DNA of 64,000 bases from Halomonas sp. CH40 (GCA_041875495.1 CP112982.1:1116001-1180000), one strand, 5' to 3'. Shown: positions 45,137 through 55,359, numbered from the stretch's first letter. The notes: a model not told the origin generated them from the letters alone. Numbers and translations: made by a program.

Positions 45137-45430
45137 ATGGCAGGTGGTTTCCGGCGTGGTAACAAACAGCGAACCCCCAAGCTGCAGGCGCGTGGCGAGT
45201 TGCAGTCGCTTGAACGGGAAGGGCCTTTCAAGGAATGGCTGGGTATGCCGGATCTCTATCGCTATTTTCTAGTGGTCGATGGCGAAAAATACAGCTACCA
45301 GACCGAAGATAGTGAAGTGCCGGTAAGCGTTGGTGATCAAGTAGTATTTCGCTATAAGGAAACCAAGGCGGGTAACTGGATTGACCGTAATTCACTGGGT
45401 AAAGCGATTGACCCGTCAGAATATCAATAA
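45137..45430 (+). CDS. Hypothetical protein, 97 residues
   Basis: Starts MAGGFRRGNKQRTPK after AGGAGAAG. The second half (YRYFLVVDGEKYSYQTEDSE, then VGDQVVFRYKETKAGNWID) reads as a compact beta-rich domain, perhaps of OB or SH3-like type. I do not recognise the family. A longer frame from 45110 lacks a ribosome binding site. It stands 77 bases after dnaB and may share its transcript. Confidence 0.7.
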   Translation: MAGGFRRGNKQRTPKLQARGELQSLEREGPFKEWLGMPDLYRYFLVVDGEKYSYQTEDSEVPVSVGDQVVFRYKETKAGNWIDRNSLGKAIDPSEYQ

Positions 45431-45489
45431 ATCCAGGTAGGGCTACCCGTTGGGTAAATGTTTGACCATGAACGCTTTCGGCTTATAAA

Positions 45490-45505
45490 TGTCATATATC
45501 TGACA
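45490..45505. promoter_or_regulatory. Short inverted repeat TGTCA-N6-TGACA
   Basis: TGTCATATATCTGACA, a perfect five-base half-site palindrome with an AT-rich centre in the gap between two small genes. It could be an operator of an unidentified regulator. Confidence 0.3.
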
Positions 45506-45638
45506 CATTCAGGCAACAGGATCTTCACGCGGCGTTGTTAGGCTGTCCTGCAGTTTTAAACCGTGCCCATGAGCCTGTTTCCTGTGGGTGAAAGATGAAC
45601 GATAAAATCAAAAAAGATGATATACGAAAGAGGTATTT

Positions 45639-45941
45639 ATGGAACTCAAGGAACTGAAGCAATTCGTGGCAGGCCACGATAACTTTGAAATCAGGGTAAT
45701 TACCCATTCAGGTAGCCGCTTCTACCAGGTTGAACTGGAAGATGTAGAAGGAGAGCGACACATGCTGACCCGCCGAGCCAAGCCGATGCTGTTTCGTTCG
45801 CTGGATGATGTCTATCTTGAGCTTAAGCGCGCAGGCATCCATCGGGCTTATCTGGTGCAGCATGTGCCTCAGGATGAAGTCATTGGCCGTGATGCGCATT
45901 ACAGTGCGCCGTTGACATCGCGTATGCCGCTGGTGTTTTAA
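45639..45941 (+). CDS. Conserved hypothetical protein resembling DUF6482
   Basis: A 100-residue protein: MELKELKQFVAGHDNFEIRV then VELEDVEGERHMLTRRAKPMLFRSL, DDVYLELKRAGI and a C-terminal HYSAPL. I believe this matches a family found in Halomonas and pseudomonads with no known role. A ribosome binding site (AAAGAGGT) lies upstream of the ATG. Confidence 0.7.
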   Translation: MELKELKQFVAGHDNFEIRVITHSGSRFYQVELEDVEGERHMLTRRAKPMLFRSLDDVYLELKRAGIHRAYLVQHVPQDEVIGRDAHYSAPLTSRMPLVF

Positions 45942-45958
45942 TCACGTCATTTTATTTT

Positions 45959-46007
45959 ATTGGCTGAATACACAGCAGTGAATGCTTGTTCATTTCATTC
46001 AGCCAAT
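45959..46007. repeat. Perfect 11-bp inverted repeat forming a long hairpin
   Basis: ATTGGCTGAAT (45959-45969) and ATTCAGCCAAT (45997-46007) with a 27-base loop that has a smaller GAATG / CATT(TC) stem. No T-tract follows on either strand, so it is not a standard terminator. It lies between two converging genes. Confidence 0.6.
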
Positions 46008-46065
46008 GGTGGCCGTTAGTGCTATCAACCACCATCAAATCAACTAATCGTAACGTTCGTTGCCT

Positions 46066-46461
46066 TCATTTCTTTTTGCGTTTTTCCCACCAGTTGCCCA
46101 GCCTAACCCGGTAGCGGGCAAACAACCGATACCCAACATCCATCATGCCGCTTATGATCGGCAGACACGAAAACCTGACCAGGCGCTGATACCCCAGAAC
46201 GGCATAAAGGGCACGACTGGCATCCATACCGATGTACCAGTGTCCCGCGTTATCCAGCACATGCAATTTTCCCATCATGGTGTCAAAAGAAGCGCCATAT
46301 TCACCTTCCAGAAAATCGGCCTGCTGGATATCCACCAACTGAATGCGCTGGTGATGGCGATGCTTGGCGAGCCAGTCAACCTCAACGCGGCAGAAAGGGC
46401 AGTGGCCGTCGTAAAAGAGGATGACGGGCGCTTTAGCGTTCAGAGTATCTCGTTGGCTCAT
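46066..46461 (-). CDS. DCC-family thiol-disulfide oxidoreductase-like protein (DUF393)
   Basis: A 131-residue protein starting with the family motif ILFYDGHCPFCRVEVDWL, which supplies the DxxCxxC (DCC) signature. The C-terminal half is amphipathic with aromatic residues, ending in a basic tail. The family has a thioredoxin-like active site and no firm role. It stands 48 bases downstream of the photolyase gene on the same strand. Confidence 0.9.
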   Translation of the reverse strand: MSQRDTLNAKAPVILFYDGHCPFCRVEVDWLAKHRHHQRIQLVDIQQADFLEGEYGASFDTMMGKLHVLDNAGHWYIGMDASRALYAVLGYQRLVRFSCLPIISGMMDVGYRLFARYRVRLGNWWEKRKKK

Positions 46462-46508
46462 CGTGGCCTCGTGGTTAAGTAATTAAAAAGTGTGCTGTAT
46501 GTCATCTG

Positions 46509-48083
46509 TCAGTCAGAATAGTAACCGGCGGTATGCGTCGGCTGGCCATAGCCGGGTGCTGACGACAGCTCGCTAAGAAACTGTTCTGCCTGTTCGCGCA
46601 TGGCAGTGCGCTTTTCGTCCTTCATGCGGTCAAGGGATCCATAGATCAGCTTCATACGCGGATTGTGGTTTAACGCAGGTCGGTGAGTTTCCAGGAAGTG
46701 CCAGTAAAGGCTATTCAATGGGCAGGCCTTGGGGCCGGTCACCTGCTTGGGCGAATAGCGGCAGTGCTGGCAGTGATCAGACATCTTGTCGATATACTTG
46801 CCTGATGCACAGTAGGGCTTGGAGCCCATCAAGCCGCCGTCGGCATGCAGCACCATGCCCAGGGTATTGGGCAGTTCGACCCATTCACACGCGTCGGCAT
46901 AAACCGCCAGATACCAGTCGCATAACGCTTCTGGCTTGACGCCGCACAGCAGGGCAAAGTTGCCTGTCACCATCAGGCGCTGGATATGGTGGGCATAGCT
47001 GTTATCAATGGTCATCTCGATTGCGCGTTTAAGACAGCGCATATCCGTCTTGCTATCCCAGAAAAACGCCGGTAGCTCGCGTTGGAAACCGAGGCCATTG
47101 CGGGTTTTATATTCCGGCATCTGCGTCCAGTACAGGCCGCGCACATACTCACGCCAGCCCAGCACTTGGCGAATAAAGCCCTCAGCGGCGTTGATTGGCG
47201 CCTGGCCTTCTAGATAAGCCTGTTCAACGGCGTGGCACACTTCCCGAGGGGACAGCAGGCCGATATTCAGAGCGACGGAAATCCGTGAGTGGAACAGGTA
47301 GGGTTCAGCGTCGCTGATCGCATCCTGGTAACGGCCAAAATCACTGAGGCGATAGCTGATAAAGTCATCCAGTTCTGTCAGTGCCTGCTGGCGGGTCACG
47401 GGCCAGTTAAAGTTATTGATGCATCCGATATGCTCTGGAAAGTGGCGAGCTGCTACGTCCAGTGCTTCCTGGGTGATGTCATCAATGTCGTGTTGGCGTT
47501 GTTGGGGTGGGGTAAAGGTGTCCGGTAAAGGTTCACGGTTATCATGATCAAAGTTCCATTGCCCGCCCACTGGCTTTTTATCGGCATCCATCAGCAAGCC
47601 AGAGCGCTTGCGCTGCTCGCGATAGAAGTATTCAAGACGCAACTGCTTGCGACCCTGTGCCCATTGGCCAAAATCATCCGGGGTGGTGAAAAAGCGGTCA
47701 TCTTCCACCAGTTGCCAGGGGATAGCGCCGTTGGCACGAGACTGTATGGCTTCCCATAAGCGCCATTCGCCGGGGCGTACCACCAGGATATGGTCGCAGT
47801 GGTAGGCGAGGGCCAGTCGCTCGGCTTCATCAATCAATGAATGGGTGTTATCGGGGTCATCCAGTGCGCTGAGGTGAACCTGCCAGCCAGCCTCACGCAG
47901 CTGTTGGGCAAAATGTCGCATAGCGGCCAAAAAAAGCCCAATCTTGTGAATATGATGAGGCACATAGGAAGCTTCATCGGCGACTTCGCAGAGCGCAACG
48001 ACGGCGTTATCAGGCGCCTGGCGTAGCGTGGGCAACGCAAGTGACAGCTGGTCACCGAGTACCAGTATCAGCGGCTTGGACAT
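46509..48083 (-). CDS. FeS-type bacterial photolyase/cryptochrome (FeS-BCP, PhrB/CryB-like)
   Basis: A 524-residue protein of the cryptochrome/photolyase-related family, whose characterised members carry a [4Fe-4S] cluster and a lumazine antenna and repair (6-4) photoproducts. The start KPLILVLGDQLSLALP is the N-terminal signature. The cluster cysteines appear as C at PEALCDWYLA, PYCASGKYI, and CQHCRYSPKQ. The RQVLGWREYVRG motif typical of this family is also present. FAD binding is inferred. Divergent from hemH; the shared gap holds a candidate light-response operator. Confidence 0.92.
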   Translation of the reverse strand: MSKPLILVLGDQLSLALPTLRQAPDNAVVALCEVADEASYVPHHIHKIGLFLAAMRHFAQQLREAGWQVHLSALDDPDNTHSLIDEAERLALAYHCDHILVVRPGEWRLWEAIQSRANGAIPWQLVEDDRFFTTPDDFGQWAQGRKQLRLEYFYREQRKRSGLLMDADKKPVGGQWNFDHDNREPLPDTFTPPQQRQHDIDDITQEALDVAARHFPEHIGCINNFNWPVTRQQALTELDDFISYRLSDFGRYQDAISDAEPYLFHSRISVALNIGLLSPREVCHAVEQAYLEGQAPINAAEGFIRQVLGWREYVRGLYWTQMPEYKTRNGLGFQRELPAFFWDSKTDMRCLKRAIEMTIDNSYAHHIQRLMVTGNFALLCGVKPEALCDWYLAVYADACEWVELPNTLGMVLHADGGLMGSKPYCASGKYIDKMSDHCQHCRYSPKQVTGPKACPLNSLYWHFLETHRPALNHNPRMKLIYGSLDRMKDEKRTAMREQAEQFLSELSSAPGYGQPTHTAGYYSD

Positions 48084-48098
48084 GAGTTTACCTACTAT

Positions 48099-48122
48099 TA
48101 TACAAATGATGTTGATAGTATA
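48099..48122. promoter_or_regulatory. Candidate LitR/PplR-type MerR operator between the photolyase gene and hemH
   Basis: TATACA-N12-AGTATA fits the T(G/A)TACA-N12-TGTA(C/T)A pattern described for class II LitR regulators of pseudomonads, with one mismatch. It overlaps a TATAAT -10 (complement of 48097-48102) that reads toward the photolyase gene. A second inverted repeat, TACTAT-N16-ATAGTA, shares the region. Confidence 0.5.
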
Positions 48123-48195
48123 ACTTCATGCCGCCTTTTGGCTAACAGTGTTACCATTCGGGTTAGAAAAATTCTTTTAGTTGCAGGAGACTGAA

Positions 48196-49269
48196 ATGAC
48201 AGAACAGGTAGAGATGGATCATCCCGGTGAAGGCCGTCTGGCCCATGCGGACAGCGACCACCCGCCGGTGGTGTCACATGCCAAGGTAGGCGTTGTGCTG
48301 GCGAATCTGGGCACTCCCGATGCCACTGATTACTGGTCCATGCGCCGCTACCTGAGTGAGTTTCTGTCAGACAAGAGGGTGGTCGATTATTCAAGCTGGC
48401 TGTGGCAGCCCTTATTGCAGGGAATCATCCTGTCAAAACGACCATTCAGTTCAGGCGAGGCGTACCGCAGCATTTGGAACACTGAAAAGAACGAAAGCCC
48501 GCTGCTGACCACAACCCGTGCACAGACCGATAAAATTCGCGAACGTCTGAAGGCATTGTACGGAGACGACGTAGAAGTAGATTTCTGCATGCGCTATGGC
48601 AATCCTTCAACGCGGAGCGTGCTGAACCGTCTTAAGGAAAGAGGCTGCGAGAAAATTGTTTTCTTCCCTCTTTACCCACAATACGGCGGGCCGACCACCG
48701 CCACGGCTAACGATCAGGCGTTTCGCGTACTGATGGAAATGAAATGGCAGCCATATATTCGTACCGTGCCTGCATACTTTGAGCACCCTGCCTACCTTGA
48801 AGCGCTGACCAACTCGGTCAAGGAAGCCTATGAAGGTCTGGAAACTCGCCCGACCAAGCTGGTGGCCAGCTACCACGGTGTGCCCAAGCGCTACCTGATG
48901 GAAGGCGACCCCTACCACTGCCAGTGCCAGAAGACCACACGCCTGATGCGAGAAAAACTCGGCTTCAGCAAGGAAGAAGTGGACACCGCCTTTCAATCCC
49001 AGTTCGGGCCTGAAAAGTGGGTAGGACCGCAGACCGTTGACCACGTAGCAGAGCTGGCCAAGCAGGGTCATAAACATATTGCCATTCTGTCACCGGCCTT
49101 CTCATCTGATTGCGTTGAAACCCTGGAAGAGATCCAGGAAGAAATCTATGAGAGCTTTATCGAAGCCGGAGGGGAAACGTTTACATACATTCCCTGTCTT
49201 AATGACCGTGATGATCACATTGAGGCGCTGCTGCAGGTAGTCAACAACGAATTGTCAGGTTGGTTGTAA
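48196..49269 (+). CDS. hemH: Ferrochelatase
   Basis: A 357-residue ferrochelatase inserting Fe2+ into protoporphyrin IX, last step of heme synthesis. It has ANLGTPDATD at the N-terminus, the metal-binding His in SYHGVPKRYL and the C-terminal SPAFSSDCVETLEEI. About 28 extra residues precede the usual start. ATG 48196 follows CAGGAG; an in-frame TTG at 48181 overlaps that site and is unlikely. Confidence 0.95.
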   Translation: MTEQVEMDHPGEGRLAHADSDHPPVVSHAKVGVVLANLGTPDATDYWSMRRYLSEFLSDKRVVDYSSWLWQPLLQGIILSKRPFSSGEAYRSIWNTEKNESPLLTTTRAQTDKIRERLKALYGDDVEVDFCMRYGNPSTRSVLNRLKERGCEKIVFFPLYPQYGGPTTATANDQAFRVLMEMKWQPYIRTVPAYFEHPAYLEALTNSVKEAYEGLETRPTKLVASYHGVPKRYLMEGDPYHCQCQKTTRLMREKLGFSKEEVDTAFQSQFGPEKWVGPQTVDHVAELAKQGHKHIAILSPAFSSDCVETLEEIQEEIYESFIEAGGETFTYIPCLNDRDDHIEALLQVVNNELSGWL

Positions 49270-49296
49270 CCCCAGGTCGCGTTGATAAACCAGTTG

Positions 49297-49328
49297 AAAA
49301 AGCGGCGAGCCATGGTTCGCCGCTTTTT
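49297..49328 (+). terminator. Terminator of hemH
   Basis: AAAAAGCGGCGA pairs with TCGCCGCTTTTT across a seven-base loop, followed by T-run. Strong Rho-independent terminator. Confidence 0.85.
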
Positions 49329-49423
49329 TTATGTATGGAGTTTTGTGTATAGAATAAAGTCGTAACTGTTATTCAAAAGCTGGATATTCAAATGGTGAGG
49401 GTGTTGTTCATAAGGAGAGCAGC

Positions 49424-51754
49424 TTGATACAGCTAACCGTTATAGCAGGGTTTATCCTGGCAGCATCGGTACCTTTGCTGCATCGTTGGTTCGGTGAACG
49501 TACCAGCCTGATACTTGCCCTCTATCCGGCGCTATTGGCCGTCTGGTTATTTGAGCAGATGCCAGAGGTGCTGGCGCAAGGCAATCTGCTTTTCGAGTGG
49601 CAATGGGTGCCGTCCCTGGGCATCAGCCTGACCTTCATGCTCGATGGCCTGGCGTTGCTGTTTGGCTTGCTGATCAGCGTGATTGGCGTTTTCGTGCTGA
49701 TCTATGCGGGAGTCTATCTCAGGAATCATACAGATCTGCCGCGTTTTCATATTGCCCTGATGGCCTTCATGGTGTCGATGTTCGGGCTGGTGCTGGCAGA
49801 TGATTTACTGACGCTGTTCATTTTCTGGGAGCTGACCAGCATTACGTCCTATTTGCTGATCGGCTTCAATCACGATGATCTGGAAGCGCGCAAGTCGGCT
49901 CGCCAGGGCTTGTTTGTAACCGTGGCAGGGGGCCTGGCGTTAATGGCTGGCCTGGTGCTGTTGGGCGTTGCCAGTGGTCACTGGTCGCTTTCAGAGATAC
50001 GTGCTGATGATACCGACCTGCGTGAACACGCTCTGTATACGCCGCTTTTAATCTGTCTTCTGATCGGTGCCTTTACCAAGTCAGCCCAGTTTCCGTTTCA
50101 CTTCTGGTTGCCTAATGCCATGGCGGCCCCTACGCCCGTATCGGCTTACCTGCATTCAGCCACTATGGTAAAGGCCGGCATCTATCTGTTGGCCCGCCTC
50201 CATCCTGAGCTTGGTGGCACTGCCCTGTGGGTGACCGTGCTTTCCGTTGTTGGTGGCCTGACCATGTTCACCGGCGCTTTTCTGGCCATCCGTTTTACCA
50301 ATATCAAAAAGCTGCTGGCGTATTCAACCGTGATGGCGCTGGGTGCGCTGACCATGCTGTTGGGGATTGGTACGCCTGCCGCCATGGTGGCGTTTGTGGC
50401 CTTCCTAATGGCTCACTCGCTCTACAAGGGGTCTCTGTTCATGGTGGCAGGTGCCCTAGATCACTCCACCGGCACCAAGGACGTTACCGCCATGGGCGGG
50501 TTGCGCTCATTAATGCCGGTGACCAGTGTGATTGCGTTTTTTGCCGCTCTTTCCCTGGCAGGTGTGCCCCCGCTGCTGGGCTTTGTCGGTAAGGAGCTGA
50601 TGTTTGAGGCGGCCTTGGGGGCCAACGCCTTCCATTTGCTGTTGGTGCTGCTGGCGTTTGCTTCTGCGATTCTTACCATCGCCGTGGCGGCCATCATTGC
50701 GTTGCGTCCTTTCTACGGGCCGCGCTTGATCACTCCTCGGGTGCCGCATGAAGCACCGCTGAGCATGCTGCTTGGCCCTGGAATACTGGCGTCACTTTCC
50801 CTGCTGCTGGGTGTTTTTCCAGGCGTTGCCTCGGAGTTGACGGCGGCAACGGTTACCTCACTGACAGGCCAGCCTTCAGACGCCTATCTTTCCTTGTGGC
50901 ACGGTTTTAATCTGCCATTGTTGATGTCGATCATCAGCCTGGCGCTGGGTTTTGTGGTCTTCAAGCGCTGGGATCGCCTCAGGCCCAAGCTGGCACTGCT
51001 GGCCCCCTTGATGCGCTATGGGCCGGAAGCGGGTTACGAAGCGTTGATGGAAAATATTGCCCGGTTTTCCGTCTGGCAGACCAAGGTGCTGCAGAACGGC
51101 TATATGCGTAACTACATTCTGGTCATGTTGCTGACTCTGATTGGCCTGCTGGTCAATTCGATTCTGGTGCGCCATTCACCGCTTATCAGCTTTTCACTGG
51201 ATGTGCGCTTTTACGAGGTGATGGTGGTGGGTACCCTGGCAATGGGGGCGCTGTTTGCCACCTTGACCCGTTCACGCCTGGGCGCTGTGGTCTCGGTGGG
51301 CATTATGGGGCTTTCGATTGCGCTGACGTTTATCTTTTTCAGCGCGCCGGATCTGGGCATCACCCAGCTATTGGTGGAAACCCTGACCGTGATGTTGCTG
51401 GTGCTGGTGCTGTTTCGTTTGCCGCGTTTTACCAGCTTTTCGACAACTCTGGAACGCGTCCGCGATGGCCTGATTGCCGGTGCCATGGGCGCACTTATCT
51501 GTCTGTTGATCCTGACCGCCTGGAGCATTGATCAATTTGCGCCCATCTCAGGGTATATGATCGAAAACAGCGCTCCTCTCGCCTATGGGCGCAATATCGT
51601 CAACGTCATCCTGGTGGATTATCGTGCCCTGGATACGCTGGGTGAAATGTTTGTGCTGGCGCTGGCGGCCATCGGGGTGATCGCCATGCTGAAGTTTGAC
51701 CATAAAAGCAGCCAAGGCCCCCAGGCTGAGCGCAAGGAGCCCTACGATGGTTAA
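49424..51754 (+). CDS. mrpA: Mrp Na+/H+ antiporter subunit A
   Basis: A 776-residue membrane protein with about 20 helices, homologous to NuoL/ND5. The proton-channel helices include [23 protein letters not shown] residues near 125-145 and the lysine helix [23 protein letters not shown]. The C-terminal part adds the DUF4040 segment ([20 protein letters not shown]) and an MrpB-like end ([15 protein letters not shown]). The start is a TTG with AAGGAG seven bases upstream. First gene of the seven-gene operon, which expels Na+ in exchange for H+ and supports salt and alkali tolerance. Confidence 0.95.
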   Translation: MIQLTVIAGFILAASVPLLHRWFGERTSLILALYPALLAVWLFEQMPEVLAQGNLLFEWQWVPSLGISLTFMLDGLALLFGLLISVIGVFVLIYAGVYLRNHTDLPRFHIALMAFMVSMFGLVLADDLLTLFIFWELTSITSYLLIGFNHDDLEARKSARQGLFVTVAGGLALMAGLVLLGVASGHWSLSEIRADDTDLREHALYTPLLICLLIGAFTKSAQFPFHFWLPNAMAAPTPVSAYLHSATMVKAGIYLLARLHPELGGTALWVTVLSVVGGLTMFTGAFLAIRFTNIKKLLAYSTVMALGALTMLLGIGTPAAMVAFVAFLMAHSLYKGSLFMVAGALDHSTGTKDVTAMGGLRSLMPVTSVIAFFAALSLAGVPPLLGFVGKELMFEAALGANAFHLLLVLLAFASAILTIAVAAIIALRPFYGPRLITPRVPHEAPLSMLLGPGILASLSLLLGVFPGVASELTAATVTSLTGQPSDAYLSLWHGFNLPLLMSIISLALGFVVFKRWDRLRPKLALLAPLMRYGPEAGYEALMENIARFSVWQTKVLQNGYMRNYILVMLLTLIGLLVNSILVRHSPLISFSLDVRFYEVMVVGTLAMGALFATLTRSRLGAVVSVGIMGLSIALTFIFFSAPDLGITQLLVETLTVMLLVLVLFRLPRFTSFSTTLERVRDGLIAGAMGALICLLILTAWSIDQFAPISGYMIENSAPLAYGRNIVNVILVDYRALDTLGEMFVLALAAIGVIAMLKFDHKSSQGPQAERKEPYDG

Positions 51755-52178
51755 ATCCGGCACGGTGATTCTCAATACTGCCGCGCGGTTTCTGATGCCG
51801 TTGCAGCTGTTATTTTCAGTCTTTCTGCTGCTGCGCGGTCATGATGAACCGGGCGGTGGCTTTATTGCTGGCCTGGTGGCTGCCGGGGCTTTCACGCTTT
51901 ATATGTTTGCCTTCGGCGTGAGTGCAACGCGAGGCGTATTGCGCATGATAGACCCCCGAGACCTGATTGGCGTAGGGCTTTTATTGGGCATGGTCTCCAT
52001 CGTGCCAGCCTGGTTTGTCGGTGAAGCTTTCATGACGGCGCAGTGGTGGACGATTCCCGTGGTTGATTTCAAGGCATCCACGCCGCTGATTTTTGACATT
52101 GGCGTTTATCTTGCTGTGCTGGGGGCTGTTACAGGTATGGTCATGTCGTTGATGGAGGTGGATAAAGATGAGCCATAA
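51747..52178 (+). CDS. mrpB: Mrp Na+/H+ antiporter subunit B
   Basis: A 143-residue membrane protein with four helices and the MrpB signature [22 protein letters not shown] 51747 lies inside the last codons of mrpA with AAGGAG upstream, so the genes are translationally coupled. Confidence 0.95.
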   Translation: MVKSGTVILNTAARFLMPLQLLFSVFLLLRGHDEPGGGFIAGLVAAGAFTLYMFAFGVSATRGVLRMIDPRDLIGVGLLLGMVSIVPAWFVGEAFMTAQWWTIPVVDFKASTPLIFDIGVYLAVLGAVTGMVMSLMEVDKDEP

Positions 52179-52214
52179 CCGTCGCTGTATCCAGATGCCA
52201 AAAGGAGGCTCTGT

Positions 52215-52562
52215 ATGGAACCGCTAATGGCAGTTGCGATTGGAATACTCTATGCCACGGCTATTTTCATGATGCTCAGGCGTTCAATCGTCAAGCTGGT
52301 GATTGGGCTGATGCTGCTTTCCAACGCGGCCAACCTGCTGATTTTTACCACAGCAGGCATGACCCGAGGCGCGCCACCGTTAATACCTGAGGGGATGAGC
52401 GCCCCTGTGGGCAATGTGGCTGACCCGCTCCCTCAAGCCGTCGTATTGACCGCCATCGTGATTGCTTTCAGCGTGCTGGCGTTTGCCGTCGTACTGATCC
52501 GGCGTGCCTACGAAGTGGTCAAGGCAGATGACCTGGACAAGATGAAGGAAACTGACACGTGA
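52215..52562 (+). CDS. mrpC: Mrp Na+/H+ antiporter subunit C
   Basis: A 115-residue NuoK-like subunit with three helices, including the [17 protein letters not shown] helix and the conserved [22 protein letters not shown] precedes the ATG. Confidence 0.95.
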   Translation: MEPLMAVAIGILYATAIFMMLRRSIVKLVIGLMLLSNAANLLIFTTAGMTRGAPPLIPEGMSAPVGNVADPLPQAVVLTAIVIAFSVLAFAVVLIRRAYEVVKADDLDKMKETDT

Positions 52563-54157
52563 GGCCTGAAGTAGCACTGCCCGTTCTATTACCTCTGCTA
52601 TCCGGGGCTATTTCGCTACTGTTCTGGCGCTCGCGTCCGGTGCAGCGCTTTATCGGCATTGGCGGTAATCTGGCCCTGCTGGTGGTTAGCCTCTGGCTGT
52701 TTGTCGGCGTAATGGAAGAGGGTTATATCACCCTGGAAATGGGCGGCTGGCCGGCACCTTTTGGCATTGTGCTGGTGGCCGATGTGTTGAGCGCCGTCAT
52801 GGTATTGATGACGGCCATTATCGGCTTGCTGATGGGGATCTACTCACTGGCAACCACGGGGCGCGGGCATGAAAAGTTTGGCTATTACCCCTTGATGCAC
52901 CTGCTGCTGGCCGGTGTGGCAGGCGCCTTTTTGACCGGTGATATCTTTAACCTTTACGTCTGGTTTGAAGTCATGCTGGTGGCTTCCTTCGCGCTTATGA
53001 TTCTGGGCGGTGAGCGGGCACAGATGGAAGGCGCGATCAAATATGTGACCCTCAACCTGCTGGCTTCGATCATCTTTCTGACTGCAGTGGGCCTGACCTA
53101 CGGCACTGTGGGTACGCTCAACATGGCAGATATTGCCCTACGTCTGGACGCTGCCGAGCACAGCGGCATGGTGGAAGTGCTGGCGGTGATGTATATGGTG
53201 GCCTTTGGCATCAAGGCGGCGGCCTTTCCGTTATTTTTCTGGCTGCCCGCGTCTTATCACACGCCACCGGTCGCAGTCTCTGCGCTGTTTGCTGCCTTGC
53301 TGACAAAAGTCGGGGTCTATTCACTGTTTCGGGTGTTTACCCTGGTGTTTGATCAGAGCATGGAGTACCTGCAGGACATCATGCTCTGGGCAGCGGCCAT
53401 TACCATGGTCACCGGGGTGCTGGGTGCTGCGGCACAGTTCGAGTTCAGGCGTATCCTGTCGTTTCATATCGTCAGCCAGATTGGCTATATGCTGCTGGGA
53501 TTAGCGCTTTATACGCCTTTAGCCATCGCCGGGGGCGTTTTTGCGGTGTTGCATAACATGGTGGTAAAAACCAACCTGTTTTTGATCAGCGGGATTACCC
53601 ATCGTCTGCTGGGCACCTACCAGCTTAAAAAGATGGGTGGCCTCTACCGTGAGCGCCCCTGGTTGGCAGTGGCCTTCTTTGTTTCGGCGTTTTCGCTGGC
53701 CGGTATTCCACCGCTATCCGGGTTCTTCGCCAAGTTTGTGATTGTGCGTGCCGGGATCGAGGCAGAAGCCTATGTCGTTACCGGTATTGCCCTGGCGGTC
53801 GGCTTCATGACGCTGTATTCCATGGTCAAGCTGTGGAACGAGGTCTTCTGGAAAACCCTACCGGAAGACAATAACGTGCCGGAAGATGCAACGCCCGGCG
53901 GGGATGACGGTCGGCTGATCAAACCAAGTCTGGGGATGATGTATTTCCCGGTGATGATGCTGGCTGCAGCAACCTTGATGATAGGGGTGTTTGCCGAACC
54001 CATCATGCAGACGATGAACCTGATCGGTGATCAATTGCTGGCACCAGAACATTATATTGAAGCGGTGCTGGGGGTGACGCCTGGTAATGAAGCTGAATGG
54101 ATCGACCTGGTGACGGCGCCACAGGATGGCGCGCAAAGTGAAGGGGGTACACCATGA
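52559..54157 (+). CDS. mrpD: Mrp Na+/H+ antiporter subunit D
   Basis: A 532-residue NuoM/NuoN-like subunit with about 14 helices. Conserved parts are the Glu helix [17 protein letters not shown], the Lys helix [22 protein letters not shown] and [13 protein letters not shown]. It starts with GTG overlapping the mrpC stop (GTGA). Confidence 0.95.
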   Translation: MRPEVALPVLLPLLSGAISLLFWRSRPVQRFIGIGGNLALLVVSLWLFVGVMEEGYITLEMGGWPAPFGIVLVADVLSAVMVLMTAIIGLLMGIYSLATTGRGHEKFGYYPLMHLLLAGVAGAFLTGDIFNLYVWFEVMLVASFALMILGGERAQMEGAIKYVTLNLLASIIFLTAVGLTYGTVGTLNMADIALRLDAAEHSGMVEVLAVMYMVAFGIKAAAFPLFFWLPASYHTPPVAVSALFAALLTKVGVYSLFRVFTLVFDQSMEYLQDIMLWAAAITMVTGVLGAAAQFEFRRILSFHIVSQIGYMLLGLALYTPLAIAGGVFAVLHNMVVKTNLFLISGITHRLLGTYQLKKMGGLYRERPWLAVAFFVSAFSLAGIPPLSGFFAKFVIVRAGIEAEAYVVTGIALAVGFMTLYSMVKLWNEVFWKTLPEDNNVPEDATPGGDDGRLIKPSLGMMYFPVMMLAAATLMIGVFAEPIMQTMNLIGDQLLAPEHYIEAVLGVTPGNEAEWIDLVTAPQDGAQSEGGTP

Positions 54158-54627
54158 CAGGGGCGATCTGGAACCTGCTGCTGGGGCTTGCCTGGGTGAT
54201 GTTATCCGGTGATTTCAGCGGACTGAATCTACTGGTGGGGTTGGTGTTTGGTTATATCACCCTGGTGCTGATCGAGCCTCAGTTGGCATCCCTCAAGGGG
54301 TATCCGGCGCGCATTCCGCGGATTATAGGTTTTGTGGGCTTTTTTCTTAAAGAGCTGGTTCAGGCCAATCTGCGCGTTGCCTTTGACGTATTAACCCCGC
54401 CCTGGCATATGCGCCCCGGGGTGATTGCCATGCCGCTGAATGCCAAAACCGAGATGGAAATCACCATGGTGGCCAACCTGATTTCATTAACTCCCGGCAC
54501 CCTGAGTCTGGATGTTTCCGATGACCGTAAAGTGCTGTATATCCATGCGATGTTTCTCGATGACGAGGAAGGTTTGCGTCGCAATCTCAAAGAGATGGAA
54601 CACCGCGCACTGGAGCTTTTTCGCTGA
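54154..54627 (+). CDS. mrpE: Mrp Na+/H+ antiporter subunit E
   Basis: A 157-residue subunit with N-terminal helices and a cytoplasmic domain. The MrpE features ELVQANLRVAFDVLTP and MVANLISLTPGTLSLDVSDD are present. Starts in an ATGA overlap with mrpD. Confidence 0.94.
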   Translation: MTGAIWNLLLGLAWVMLSGDFSGLNLLVGLVFGYITLVLIEPQLASLKGYPARIPRIIGFVGFFLKELVQANLRVAFDVLTPPWHMRPGVIAMPLNAKTEMEITMVANLISLTPGTLSLDVSDDRKVLYIHAMFLDDEEGLRRNLKEMEHRALELFR

Positions 54628-54896
54628 TGAATCATGTGTATCTTATTGGTCAGGTGATCATGAGCCTGGCATTGGTGTTAGCTTTTGTGCGCGTGGTGCG
54701 TGGGCCAAGCCTGCCAGACAGAGTGGTGGCGCTGGAGCTGTTTACAACCACCATCGTAGGAATGGTGGGGTTGCATGCCATCAAGTCAGGCGTGCCCAGC
54801 TTTCTTGATGCGGCGATTGTCATTGCCCTGATGGGGTTTCTGGCGGCAATTGGTTTTGCCCGTTTTCTGGAACGCGGAGGGCCAAGGGATGATTGA
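54627..54896 (+). CDS. mrpF: Mrp Na+/H+ antiporter subunit F
   Basis: An 89-residue, three-helix subunit with RVVRGPSLPDRVVALELFTT, the MrpF signature. Overlaps mrpE in TGATG. Confidence 0.94.
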   Translation: MNHVYLIGQVIMSLALVLAFVRVVRGPSLPDRVVALELFTTTIVGMVGLHAIKSGVPSFLDAAIVIALMGFLAAIGFARFLERGGPRDD

Positions 54897-55293
54897 TTTT
54901 ATCAAGGGAACTTTCATTATTGCCGGGTCATTGTTCATGTTGCTGGCGGCGATTGGCATTCTGCGCCTGCCGGATCTGCTCACCCGTATGCACGCCACTA
55001 CCAAGGCGTCAGCACTGGGTGTCATGTTGATCATGCTGGCAGCAGCCATGCATTTTGCCGAGACCAGCATTGCGGCCAGGGCATTGGCGATCGTTGTGTT
55101 TATCCTGATGACTGCACCGGTAGCGGCGCATGTCATAGGGCGGGCCGGGTATTTTGTAGGTTCCAAGTTATGGAGTGGTACCGTCAAGGACGAACTGCGC
55201 CCCAACTATGATCCGCTCACCCATGAGTTGAAAAGCGGTATGGAAACCCAAGAAAATGCCAAACGCCAGCCTCGCGATACCGACCCTGACTGA
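54889..55293 (+). CDS. mrpG: Mrp Na+/H+ antiporter subunit G
   Basis: A 134-residue, three-helix subunit with the MrpG motif AAIGILRLPDLLTRMHATTKASALG. Its ATG at 54889 lies within the end of mrpF, eight bases overlapping. The polar C-terminal tail is longer than usual. Confidence 0.94.
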   Translation: MIDFIKGTFIIAGSLFMLLAAIGILRLPDLLTRMHATTKASALGVMLIMLAAAMHFAETSIAARALAIVVFILMTAPVAAHVIGRAGYFVGSKLWSGTVKDELRPNYDPLTHELKSGMETQENAKRQPRDTDPD

Positions 55294-55333
55294 AGCGCTG
55301 TCAGTAGCGTTGCCACCCCAATAACTTCCTGTT

Positions 55334-55359
55334 AAGCCATTCATACGAATGGCTTTTTT
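55334..55359 (+). terminator. Terminator of the mrp operon
   Basis: AAGCCATTC pairs with GAATGGCTT across a four-base loop and is followed by a T-tract. Confidence 0.85.
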
